Source of the DNA: Candidatus Nitrosopumilus sp. SW
GTDB lineage: Archaea; Thermoproteota; Nitrososphaeria; Nitrososphaerales; Nitrosopumilaceae
Direction: 5' to 3'
DNA: 64,000 nt
NCBI RefSeq assembly: GCF_006740685.1
Contig: NZ_CP035425.1
Location: 1,341,687 to 1,405,686, forward strand
Shown in pieces: positions 55,860-64,000 of this stretch. Positions within the stretch are counted from its first letter, which is position 1, and the number at the start of each line of letters is the position of its first letter. The notes under the pieces were generated by a model that was given only the letters and a program-made list of their open reading frames with translations, did no database searches and was not told where the DNA came from. The translations under genes were made by a program, and so were the position numbers.

Positions 55860-56267
55860 ATGGATTGTATATTTTGTAAAATCATTGCAAAGGAAATTCC
55901 ATGTAAAATTCTTGGAGAAACATCCACATCAATCTCATTTTTGGATGCATTTCCTCTTGCAAAAGGACATGTTTTGGTAATTCCAAAGAATCATCACCAA
56001 AAAATTCAAGATATGTCAAATGATGAAAATACTGATTTATTTTCTCTTGTACACAAGATGATTTCAAAAGTTGATTCTATTACTGGTGCAACTCTAGTTG
56101 CAGTTCATAATGGAAAAGAAGCTGGACAAGAAGTGCCTCACGTTCATGTACATTTAGTTCCAAGATCATCTGCTGATTCTGCATCTGCAATACATAGCAT
56201 GTTTGATGGTACTGTAAAATTATCTGAATCTGAATTAGATGAACTTTATGAAAAACTAAAAATCTGA
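55860..56267 (+). CDS. HIT-family protein
   Basis: A 135-aa HIT protein with CIFCKIIAKEIPCKI at the start and the HVHVH triad at 94-98 (HxHxH). It probably hydrolyses adenosine 5'-nucleoside phosphoramidates or related nucleotide linkages, as members of this family do. Length and motif order are standard. It is convergent with the DnaJ-ferredoxin gene, 2 nt between stops. Confidence 0.9.
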   Translation: MDCIFCKIIAKEIPCKILGETSTSISFLDAFPLAKGHVLVIPKNHHQKIQDMSNDENTDLFSLVHKMISKVDSITGATLVAVHNGKEAGQEVPHVHVHLVPRSSADSASAIHSMFDGTVKLSESELDELYEKLKI

Positions 56268-56269
56268 TT

Positions 56270-56944
56270 TTAGTAAGGATACATTCTTTCTTTGGTGTCT
56301 GTATCTTCAACAATGATTGCTTTTGTAGGACAAGTCATTGCTGCATCCATGATCTTGTTTACTCCTGCACCTTTTTGATTAATCACTGATGACTTTGGAT
56401 TCATCATTTTTTCTTTGTTTATTTCAAAAACATCTGGGGCAATTATTTCACAACTACAACACCCAATACACAAACTCTTATCCACATCTACAAAGAGATT
56501 GGGCTGTTTTTTAGGCTCTTTTGCCTTTTCGTATTCCCCATTTCTCCCATCTGGACGAACCCTGGCATTGTATTCTTCCCAGAAATTTTTCTCATACTCT
56601 TTCCAAAAATCAGGATCTCCTTCTTCAAACTCTTTAGTGTATTTGCCCCAATCTTGCTCAGGAATACTCTCATCCTCAGGTGCTCCCCATGGTTTTCTTT
56701 TGAAATTTGATTTTGGTTGAGGTTCGTGATAGACATCATTTCTTTGATGGTGGTTTTTCTTTAGGAATTCATATGCCTCTGTAATTTTTTTAAATTCTAA
56801 ATCCTCATTCTTGTTCTTATTTTTGTCTGGATGGTGCTCTAATGCCTTTTTTCTAAATGCTGATTTTATCTCTTCTTGAGATGAATTGGAATCTATATCT
56901 AATACTTTGAGTGCCTGATAGGTATTCACTATATTTTTAGACAT
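56270..56944 (-). CDS. DnaJ-ferredoxin fusion protein
   Basis: A 224-aa protein: N-terminal J-domain (HPD at 38-40; helices IKSAFRKKALEHH and EFKKITEAYEFLKK), an acidic/aromatic linker (~70-145), and a C-terminal ferredoxin-like domain with C159xxC162xxC165 and C205-P, the ligand pattern of one [4Fe-4S] cluster. A J-domain joined to a ferredoxin is known from thaumarchaea and plants. It might direct Hsp70 to Fe-S proteins or sense redox state. Confidence 0.85.
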   Translation of the reverse strand: MSKNIVNTYQALKVLDIDSNSSQEEIKSAFRKKALEHHPDKNKNKNEDLEFKKITEAYEFLKKNHHQRNDVYHEPQPKSNFKRKPWGAPEDESIPEQDWGKYTKEFEEGDPDFWKEYEKNFWEEYNARVRPDGRNGEYEKAKEPKKQPNLFVDVDKSLCIGCCSCEIIAPDVFEINKEKMMNPKSSVINQKGAGVNKIMDAAMTCPTKAIIVEDTDTKERMYPY

Positions 56945-56991
56945 TTGCCATATTTTAAAAATAATTTCATACTGTGTTGCGTGGGAATGGA

Positions 56992-57354
56992 TTATTCTAG
57001 TATTGTTTCATCTTTTGCTTTCCATGCTGGCTCTACAATACACAAAAATCTCAAATTTCCCTCCCCCACATTCTCAATGTTTTGTTTGGTATTTGGTGGG
57101 ATGTATGCTGAATCATCTTTTTCAAGTTCCATATCTTCATTATCTGCCCTCAAGATTGCTTTACCTTCTAATATGTAGTAAATTTCAGATGATTTTATTT
57201 GATGCAGTTTTGATTTTTTTCCTGGTTCTAAAGTGAATTGAGCAAGACTGTACCCTATTCCTTCCAGTGTATTGTGAGGATGAAAAAATTGTTTGATGCT
57301 TGTTCCTTCATTTCCTTGAATTGATTCTATCTCTGAATTTCTTCTCAGTGACAT
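56992..57354 (-). CDS. Cupin-domain protein
   Basis: A 120-aa single cupin barrel: motif 1 KSKLHQIKSSEIYYILEGKA (~48-67) and motif 2 AYIPPNTKQNIENVGEGNL (~87-105). Metal ligands are reduced: the first motif has only one clear His, so metal binding is uncertain. It may bind a small carbohydrate or act as a dioxygenase/isomerase-like protein. It lies 2 nt downstream of the second cupin-type gene at 57357. Confidence 0.8.
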   Translation of the reverse strand: MSLRRNSEIESIQGNEGTSIKQFFHPHNTLEGIGYSLAQFTLEPGKKSKLHQIKSSEIYYILEGKAILRADNEDMELEKDDSAYIPPNTKQNIENVGEGNLRFLCIVEPAWKAKDETILE

Positions 57355-57356
57355 CT

Positions 57357-57812
57357 TTAGATTATTGTAGTAGCTTTTGCTTTAAAATCTGATTCCCACC
57401 AAACTGTTTTGTATTCAGAATTCTTTCGTGACAATATGTTTATTGCAATATGAGAAAATGTCTTTTTCTTATCTATTGAGCCGTGGGTGTGAAGTGTTTT
57501 TGCCGGAATGTGTACAATATCTCCTTCATTAAGAGTAATTTTTTGAGTCTTTTTTATCTTAAAATTATTTTTACTTGTCCCATACCTTCTAAAAATCTCT
57601 AAACTTCCTCTGCCTTTAGTTGCAATTAGAACTTGATTTCCATTATGTGCATGAAGTTTGGTTCTAGAACCTTTTTCAAAATGAACATGATAAATATCTT
57701 GATCAGTTGATTTTATCTTTTCAGATAACACCTTCATCCATGTCTTGGATGTAAACCAATTTGGATTTACATTTCTTTTATCATTAGTACCGTGAATGTT
57801 TGATTTTTTCAT
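57357..57812 (-). CDS. Cupin-type protein
   Basis: A 151-aa protein with a cupin-like core: HVHFEKGSRTKLHAHNGNQVL (~42-62, several His), then EGDIVHIPAKTLHTHGSIDKK (~97-117). It keeps more potential metal ligands (the HAH and HTH sites) than its neighbour. The pair at 56992 and 57357 sits in the same orientation and may act together. Substrate unknown. Confidence 0.75.
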   Translation of the reverse strand: MKKSNIHGTNDKRNVNPNWFTSKTWMKVLSEKIKSTDQDIYHVHFEKGSRTKLHAHNGNQVLIATKGRGSLEIFRRYGTSKNNFKIKKTQKITLNEGDIVHIPAKTLHTHGSIDKKKTFSHIAINILSRKNSEYKTVWWESDFKAKATTII

Positions 57813-57814
57813 CT

Positions 57815-58177
57815 CTAAATTCTTCCTAGAATTTTCTTTTTCTTTGCTTGGAATTCTTTTTCAGTGATGACTCCTGACTTTCTGAGCTTTCCTAGTCTTT
57901 CCAATGTCTCTAAATCATCTTCTGTGCTTGAAGACATGTTCTTTGCAGCAGTAATTCCTTCATTAATTTTTTTGACACCTCTTTTTTGCAACTCATCTCT
58001 TTCTTTTTTTGCCTGTTTACGGAACTCTTTGCTTGCTTGTGCTGCCTGTTTTGCAGTCATTGTTCCAAACTCTACTGCATCTTCTAGTACTTCATCGGCC
58101 CTTTTGACTCCTTCTTGGATGGCTTTGTCTGCTTTTTTTAGAAATTTTTCAATATATCCTGCCTTTTTTGCTGCCAT
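57815..58177 (-). CDS. SHOCT-domain protein, second copy
   Basis: A 120-aa highly charged helical protein (~1-80, for example EKFLKKADKAIQEGVKRADE) ending in a SHOCT domain (LETLERLGKLRKSGVITEKE and so on) much like the C-terminus of the protein at 38060. It lacks the membrane segment of that protein. SHOCT is often found as an oligomerisation tag. Function unknown. Confidence 0.7.
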   Translation of the reverse strand: MAAKKAGYIEKFLKKADKAIQEGVKRADEVLEDAVEFGTMTAKQAAQASKEFRKQAKKERDELQKRGVKKINEGITAAKNMSSSTEDDLETLERLGKLRKSGVITEKEFQAKKKKILGRI

Positions 58178-58259
58178 ATTATATGGTGGATCTCAAATCT
58201 ATTATCTCTTTTCATGACAGAATCTGTTTAATAGATGGAATTGCATACTCTGTATAGTT

Positions 58260-58964
58260 TTGAGCGATACATATGATGTAAAGACTGTTGTTTTACGAAA
58301 AAACATAGACCTAGATGAAGCAACAGAGATTGTAGAAGACAAGAAAACAAAGCCCTTCAAGTCATTGTTGTCTAGACCAAAAAAAGAACAGGTCCACATA
58401 CATTCCATCAAACTATACTATGAGTGCATACTGATGGTATCTGGAAAATACATTGCTGATTATTATAGAAAAGCCACTCATACCATCTCTGTTGACTCCA
58501 ACGTAAAGGAGGTAGAACTGGGAGATGGTGTTTTTCAAACTCGCCCAAAATCTGTGTTGGAGAAAACGTTTGTTGGAAAAAAGGGCAAAAACAAAATTGA
58601 CCTAAAATTAGAAGAACATGTGTTTGTTGAAGAAGAAGATGAACTGACCTTTGATCATCATGGGAGAGATGTAAAGTTCCCCTTCAAAGTAAACTCAAAA
58701 ACTGTAGAGAATTATCCGAAGAGAATATTGAAAAAAAATGAACCAAACATCAAAAAACCTGAAATGACTTATGATGCCGCTCTGGAAAAACTCAAGTCAC
58801 TTTTGAAAAAACCATTGGAGACTGACGTTAGAGAACTGACTGAAGAATTTGTATTGCGTGAAATTTCTGAAGTATACGTTCCTATATTTGAGGCAAGGTT
58901 AATTGGTCCTAAAAAGAAAATTGAAATTATGCGAATTGATGCAGTACGTAAAAAGATTCTATAA
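58260..58964 (+). CDS. Hypothetical protein, 234 aa
   Basis: A TTG start gives 234 aa. The protein has charged N-terminal helix, KKEQVHIHSIKLYYECILMV (~40-60), a beta-rich centre and a charged C-terminal part ending ARLIGPKKKIEIMRIDAVRK. It is soluble, without a recognised motif. The last 6 nt overlap the convergent TPR gene. Looks conserved-type, but function unknown. Confidence 0.7.
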   Translation: MSDTYDVKTVVLRKNIDLDEATEIVEDKKTKPFKSLLSRPKKEQVHIHSIKLYYECILMVSGKYIADYYRKATHTISVDSNVKEVELGDGVFQTRPKSVLEKTFVGKKGKNKIDLKLEEHVFVEEEDELTFDHHGRDVKFPFKVNSKTVENYPKRILKKNEPNIKKPEMTYDAALEKLKSLLKKPLETDVRELTEEFVLREISEVYVPIFEARLIGPKKKIEIMRIDAVRKKIL

Positions 58965-59780
58965 TTTAACTAATTTTCTAAACTGATCATTGCTGTGTAG
59001 TTTTGTAAAAACTGGTTCTTCTTTTGCCCATGCTCGAATAACTTTGGGACTTACAGAAACTGCTTTTTTTAGTAATTCTAATGATTCGGGATATCTTTCA
59101 AGTGCTGCCATGCTGCGTGATTTGGCATAGACCACATTTACGTTGTCTTTGAATTTTTTTGAGATTTCATCAAAAACATCCAGTGCTTTTTTATGTTCTC
59201 CTAACTCTGCTAATTGGACTCCTTTTTGGAAAAACGCATCCAAGTTATTTGGATATTTTTTACAAACATTTGAAAAACAATTCAATGCTTCTTCATTTCT
59301 TTTCAATTTACCTAAGACAATGCCTTTGTAGATCATAGCATTTGGTTTTCTTGGATCAATTGATATTGCTTTTTCTAAAACTGTTAAAGCTTCTTCATGT
59401 TCTTGGAGTTTGTCTAGTAAGACCCCTTTGTTAAAATAGGCTGAAGCGTATTTGGAATCTGCTTCGATTGCTTTGTCATAATATTCTGCGGCTCCTTGAA
59501 TATTTCCTGTCTCTGCCATAGATATTCCTCTGTTGTTTAGTGCTTGAGCGTCTTTAGGATCAATAGATATGAGTTTGTCAAAGCAGGTTATTGCATCTTG
59601 GTATTTTTTTATCAAGTTTAATGCCAATCCTTTTTGGAGTAAAGCTTCTGTGTTTTCTGGTTCTTGCTTTAGAACTTTGTTGAAAAACGAAATGGCTGCC
59701 TTTGGTTGGTTCTTCTCTAGCATTCCCATTCCTTCATACATTAAATCTTCAGGGTCCTCTTTTTTACCAAACAATCCCAT
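58959..59780 (-). CDS. TPR-repeat protein
   Basis: A 273-aa protein made of seven or so tetratricopeptide repeats, each with the Trp/Leu-Gly-Tyr-Ala-Pro pattern, for example AISFFNKVLKQEPENTEALL, AITCFDKLISIDPKDAQALN and AAEYYDKAIEADSKYASAYF. It is a scaffold for protein-protein contacts. The N-terminal MGLFGKKEDPEDLMYEGMG is shared in spirit with other short-coded starts here. It lies 30 nt downstream of a 40-aa ORF. Confidence 0.9.
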   Translation of the reverse strand: MGLFGKKEDPEDLMYEGMGMLEKNQPKAAISFFNKVLKQEPENTEALLQKGLALNLIKKYQDAITCFDKLISIDPKDAQALNNRGISMAETGNIQGAAEYYDKAIEADSKYASAYFNKGVLLDKLQEHEEALTVLEKAISIDPRKPNAMIYKGIVLGKLKRNEEALNCFSNVCKKYPNNLDAFFQKGVQLAELGEHKKALDVFDEISKKFKDNVNVVYAKSRSMAALERYPESLELLKKAVSVSPKVIRAWAKEEPVFTKLHSNDQFRKLVKL

Positions 59781-59810
59781 AATTTCTCACTCTCCTAATC
59801 TCAAATCTTG

Positions 59811-59933
59811 CTAACTATTCAATGATTTGAATTTCTTAATTGCCTCTTTTGCCATGTCTTCTTGAGATTTTGCATCTGCATTAGTTGGGTTATCTGTGGC
59901 ATAGGCTTCCTTTTCATCTTTTTTCTTTTCCAT
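59811..59933 (-). CDS. 40-aa charged micro-protein
   Basis: ATG at 59931-59933 opens 40 codons (MEKKKDEKEAYATDNPTNAD start), Lys/Glu/Asp-rich and probably helical at its end (AKEAIKKFKSL). It sits 30 nt upstream of the TPR gene and could share a transcript. No motif. Coding is plausible but not proven. Confidence 0.45.
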   Translation of the reverse strand: MEKKKDEKEAYATDNPTNADAKSQEDMAKEAIKKFKSLNS

Positions 59934-60010
59934 GGAATAACGTGTTTATTATTTTATAAAAATTTGATTATTGCATTCAATTTTAATTGTAGATATAATC
60001 TATTAACACC

Positions 60011-60838
60011 ATAACTCCAAGAAAATTTTTCATCTACAAGGCTGATGGAAGCCGTGTCCCATTTAATGAAAACAAAATTCTTAGCACTTGCATTAGAGCA
60101 GGCGCCAGTAAAAAAACTGCAAAACGTATTCTCAAAAAAGTAAAATCTGAAGTATATCGTGACATGACTTCAAATAATATCTACAAAAAAGTCCTTCACG
60201 CCATCTCTGAAGAAAGAGGATTAAGAGCACTTCATCAAAGATATCAATTAAAAAATGCAATAATGAGAATGGGACCTGCTGGTTTTGCATTTGAGAATTA
60301 TGTTGCAGCAATTTTAGAGTATTATGATTTCCAAGTAACTGGAATTCGCTCCAAAATTAAAGGAGAATGTGTGGTGCATGAAATTGATTTAATTGGAATG
60401 AAAAAAAATAAAAAATTTCTAATTGAATGCAAATATCATTCAAAACATGGTGTCTACACAGGACTCAAAGAATCTATGTATACTCATGCTAGATTTCTTG
60501 ATATGAGATCAAAGTTTTCAGGTGAGATGATATTTTGTAACACCAAGGTATCAGGTAATGCGAAAAAATATGCAAAATGTATTGGGCAAGAAATAATTTC
60601 TTGGAGGTATCCTGCAGCAAACAGCCTTGAAAAAATGATTGAAAGACACAACCTCTATCCAATAACTATTTTGAATCTATCTCAAAAAGAACTACAGATA
60701 TTTTCTGAAAGCAATATTATGATTGCACAAGATTTACTACGATACGATTCCCATCAAATATCTAAAATGACTGGAATCTCTCAGAAAAGAATCTACAACA
60801 TGCAGCAACTAATTGAGAAAATTTTCAACCCCCAATAA
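60011..60838 (+). CDS. ATP-cone and Mrr-like restriction-endonuclease protein
   Basis: Read from ATA at 60011 the product has 275 aa. Residues ~1-95 form an ATP-cone (KADGSRVPFNENKILSTC, then RAGASKKTAKRILKK), a nucleotide-sensing domain otherwise best known from ribonucleotide reductase. An Mrr-type nuclease follows with D126 (HEIDLIG), E139 and K141 (IECKYH), the PD-(D/E)xK core, and a C-terminal helix-rich DNA-binding-like end (ISKMTGISQKRIY). The first in-frame ATG is at 60164, inside the ATP-cone, and no ATG, GTG or TTG lies between 59996 and 60011, so the start is non-canonical, ATA or ATT at 60002. The next gene overlaps by 26 nt. Confidence 0.8.
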   Translation: MTPRKFFIYKADGSRVPFNENKILSTCIRAGASKKTAKRILKKVKSEVYRDMTSNNIYKKVLHAISEERGLRALHQRYQLKNAIMRMGPAGFAFENYVAAILEYYDFQVTGIRSKIKGECVVHEIDLIGMKKNKKFLIECKYHSKHGVYTGLKESMYTHARFLDMRSKFSGEMIFCNTKVSGNAKKYAKCIGQEIISWRYPAANSLEKMIERHNLYPITILNLSQKELQIFSESNIMIAQDLLRYDSHQISKMTGISQKRIYNMQQLIEKIFNPQ

Positions 60839-61253
60839 CCTTGATGAAGATAGGCTTATTTTGAATCTGTTTTGTTCTTCTATATTGCCAAATTCTGAAA
60901 TTTCGTTTCTAGCTGAAAAAGTATTTGTTCACAGATGGCCTCATGATACCCCTCTATGGGATGATGATACAAAAAAGAAACTAGATAACACCATCTCAAA
61001 AAACCCTGAACCAAAAAAAATTATTGTTTCAGAAAAACACATCCAAATTCAAGACTTTCAATTTTCTAACCTCAAAAAGATTGGAATTTCTGTTCCCTTT
61101 TTCAAAGATGAATGTAGGATGATATTTGAATCTCAATTTGGAAAGTTATATGCTCATATTCACATCACTGTAAAGTCTTCAGAATACATGGAAATTTTTG
61201 CAAAACTCAAATCTTGGAAATCAGAATTTTTTCCAAATGATTCTAACAAGTAA
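60813..61253 (+). CDS. Hypothetical protein, 146 aa
   Basis: A TTG-started 146-aa protein overlapping the nuclease gene by 26 nt, so probably translated as a coupled partner. It has helix [14 protein letters not shown], a Pro/Trp-rich centre ([14 protein letters not shown]) and strands [15 protein letters not shown]. No motif recognised. The tight overlap hints that it serves with the ATP-cone nuclease. It converges on the aminotransferase gene with an 11-nt overlap. Confidence 0.6.
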   Translation: MRKFSTPNNLDEDRLILNLFCSSILPNSEISFLAEKVFVHRWPHDTPLWDDDTKKKLDNTISKNPEPKKIIVSEKHIQIQDFQFSNLKKIGISVPFFKDECRMIFESQFGKLYAHIHITVKSSEYMEIFAKLKSWKSEFFPNDSNK

Positions 61254-62550
61254 ATTCTTCAGATGCTAAAACAATGTTTTTGATATCTTCTTTAGAGTGT
61301 GCATTTGATATTGCGCCAAGTTTTCCTGGCAAAAAGAATATTCCGTCATGGGCTATCATTTTGAAATGATATTTTGCTAGTGTTGAGATATCGCATTTTG
61401 CAACATCTGCAGAATTTCTGATTTCATCAACTCCAGCTCTTGCAAAATGTGTCATAAACAAAGAGCCTTTGCCTGTAACTATTACCTTTCCATCAAATGA
61501 CTTGGTTAGTTCGTTTCTAGCATATTCTCCTATGGTATTAATTTTAGAATAGATTGATTTTTTATTTTTTAGCTCAGACAACGTTGAAAAACCTGCTACC
61601 ATTGAGGCAGGATTTGCAGAAAATGTTCCTCCTCCAACATAACTTCGTTCAGATTTTTTCTTACCTGTTGTATCTGCAAATTCCATGATTTCTTTTCTTC
61701 CACACATTACACCAATTGATAATCCTCCGCCAACTATCTTGCCCAGAGTTACAATATCTGGATCAAGTTTCATTGTTGGATAGAGGCATCCAAATCTGAA
61801 TCGAAAGCCAGTTACAATTTCATCTAAAATGAATAATGAATTGTTTTTCTTACAATATTCTTGAATCCCTTTCAAATAATCTGATTCTGCTGGTATGCAT
61901 CCTCCTCCACCTAAAACAGGTTCAATAATTACACCTGCTAAATCTTTAGAATGTTTTTTCAAAATGGATAATGATGTTTCCAAGTCATTGTAGGGAATTG
62001 ATACAATCTGTTCTTCATTTACAATTCCTGAACTCTCAGATTCTGAAAAAGGCCAGTTTACTGACTTTAGCAAGTCTGATGTGTATCCATGCCATCCTCC
62101 ATCAATCTTTGCAATTATTTTTTTACCAGTAACTGAACGTGCCAATCTAACTGCATACATTGTAGCCTCTGTACCTGATGTGACGTAGCGGATTTTCTCA
62201 GCAACTGGTACTGCTTTAGAAATTAATTCAGATAATTTTATTGTCTGTTCATTTACTGTTCCATACATCCAACTTTTTTCAATTTGTTTTTGCAACGACT
62301 CTTTGACTGTTTTTGGACCGTGTCCTAAAATCAAAGCCCAATGACCCATCCAATAATCTGTATACTTGTTATCATCAACATCAATCAAATTTTTTCCTGC
62401 AGATTTTTTTACAACAAATGGATATGGTTCATAAAATCTTATGTTATGAGAAACACCGTTGACATGCAGTTTTGCTGATTTTGAAAACAGCTTTGCTGAT
62501 GTAGGTGTTTTCTTTTTGTATTCTTTGATGTAATCCAAAAGCAAATTCAC
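61243..62550 (-). CDS. HemL-like class III aminotransferase
   Basis: A 435-aa PLP-dependent enzyme of the glutamate-1-semialdehyde aminotransferase type. [17 protein letters not shown] lies at ~122-138, the cofactor Asp is D243 in [14 protein letters not shown], and the Schiff-base lysine is K271 in TLGKIVGGG. It may make 5-aminolevulinate for tetrapyrroles. Related transaminases act on other amino-sugar or amino-acid substrates, so the hemL call is tentative. No other tetrapyrrole gene is in the window. Confidence 0.85.
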   Translation of the reverse strand: MNLLLDYIKEYKKKTPTSAKLFSKSAKLHVNGVSHNIRFYEPYPFVVKKSAGKNLIDVDDNKYTDYWMGHWALILGHGPKTVKESLQKQIEKSWMYGTVNEQTIKLSELISKAVPVAEKIRYVTSGTEATMYAVRLARSVTGKKIIAKIDGGWHGYTSDLLKSVNWPFSESESSGIVNEEQIVSIPYNDLETSLSILKKHSKDLAGVIIEPVLGGGGCIPAESDYLKGIQEYCKKNNSLFILDEIVTGFRFRFGCLYPTMKLDPDIVTLGKIVGGGLSIGVMCGRKEIMEFADTTGKKKSERSYVGGGTFSANPASMVAGFSTLSELKNKKSIYSKINTIGEYARNELTKSFDGKVIVTGKGSLFMTHFARAGVDEIRNSADVAKCDISTLAKYHFKMIAHDGIFFLPGKLGAISNAHSKEDIKNIVLASEEFTC

Positions 62551-62926
62551 AAGAATATCTCTATCATTTTAACTATTGATAATGGCATAGTTTGGCATAG
62601 TTATCAGGCACAGTTTTTCAAAACTGCCTAGTTTTGCATAGTTGTGATGTTGTAATTTTTACAAAAAATGGCATCGATCAGGCTTATTTTCACGCATGGT
62701 TTATATGGTTTCTACATGGTTGACCTTTTGCATACGTAACGCAATAGGCGGCGCTTGTGATGAAGTATGGTATTATGCCATTTTGTGATTCATGGGCCTC
62801 CAGTTACGCATACAAAAATGAGGATTTGATCAAGTGATCAATATCTGAGATGTGAAGATTATGTGCATCCGTCAATTCCAATTAAAGTACAAATGTACTT
62901 CAATAATCAAAATCAAAAAATTTCAG
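62551..62926 (+). promoter_or_regulatory. rRNA promoter and 16S leader region
   Basis: No gene is seen. A TATA-like TTTATATGG at 62700-62708 places a start near 62727, giving a leader of roughly 200 nt. Upstream are short copies of GCATAGTT (62585, 62595 and 62636) and a hairpin, AGGCACAGTTTT against AAAACTGCCT (62606-62629). The leader holds the palindrome TTGATCAAGTGATCAA (62826-62841) and hairpin AAGTAC-AAAT-GTACTT (62885-62900), which may belong to the pre-16S processing stem whose other strand is outside the window. Confidence 0.6.

Positions 62927-64000
<1,074 letters not shown>

Overview
The window is a low-GC archaeal chromosome segment from the ammonia-oxidising Thaumarchaeota (Nitrosopumilus-like). 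The evidence is: a Vps4/CdvC cell-division ATPase, archaeal EF-1A with ribosomal protein S10 and RNA polymerase subunit P, archaeal DNA ligase, archaeal FBP aldolase/phosphatase, tRNA-splicing endonuclease, a DnaJ-ferredoxin fusion of the kind known from thaumarchaea, many small zinc-finger proteins, and an archaeal 16S rRNA gene whose first ~1,070 nt end the window. Genes are dense, often overlapping by 1-17 nt, and many start with GTG or TTG. Two genes (carA and an ATP-cone nuclease) have conserved N-termini with no ATG, GTG or TTG in front of them; both offer an ATA codon.

Layout. 0-6 kb: end of cdvC, then carAB. 6-10 kb: small proteins, an A-type ATPase F subunit, a zinc alcohol dehydrogenase and a COG1830 aldolase with a 30-bp x 6 tandem-repeat tail. 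10-15 kb: branched-chain amino-acid operon ilvB-ilvN-leuA-leuB, preceded by a leader with a Leu/Val-rich 19-codon mini-ORF and a hairpin. 15-25 kb: a large secreted protein, aspS with a KH protein, an unaccompanied Dpp-type ATPase, and a DNA-repair/TldD cluster (alkyl-base glycosylase, family 4 UDG, TldD). 25-31 kb: sensor kinase, Hpt protein and response regulator, then a PIN-ATPase-KH protein and a DtxR/MntR regulator. 31-35.6 kb: exported or membrane proteins, VOC protein, ParB-like protein.

35.6-42.8 kb looks accessory: a truncated methyltransferase, intact and truncated ribbon-helix-helix genes with a shared 21-bp downstream repeat, a Fur-type regulator divergent from an overlapping chain of tiny zinc-ribbon genes with two palindromic boxes between them, SHOCT, UspA and CBS proteins, a winged-helix regulator, and a recurring TTAACATTGTTAA-type palindrome. 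A 110-bp inverted-repeat element lies at 42.63-42.74 kb.

42.8-50.6 kb is metabolic and informational: a MaoC hydratase next to a tandem-SDR protein resembling the N-terminal half of Chloroflexus malonyl-CoA reductase, tRNA endonuclease, PhoU-like protein, DNA ligase and FBP aldolase/phosphatase. 50.6-56 kb: EF-1A-S10-RpoP, zinc-finger proteins, hydroxyacyl-CoA dehydrogenase, HIT protein. 56-62.5 kb: DnaJ-ferredoxin, cupins, SHOCT and TPR proteins, the ATP-cone nuclease and a HemL-like aminotransferase. A 376-nt rRNA leader then leads into 16S rRNA.

All assignments come from reading the sequence; no database search was run. Motif scans were by eye and may have missed occurrences.
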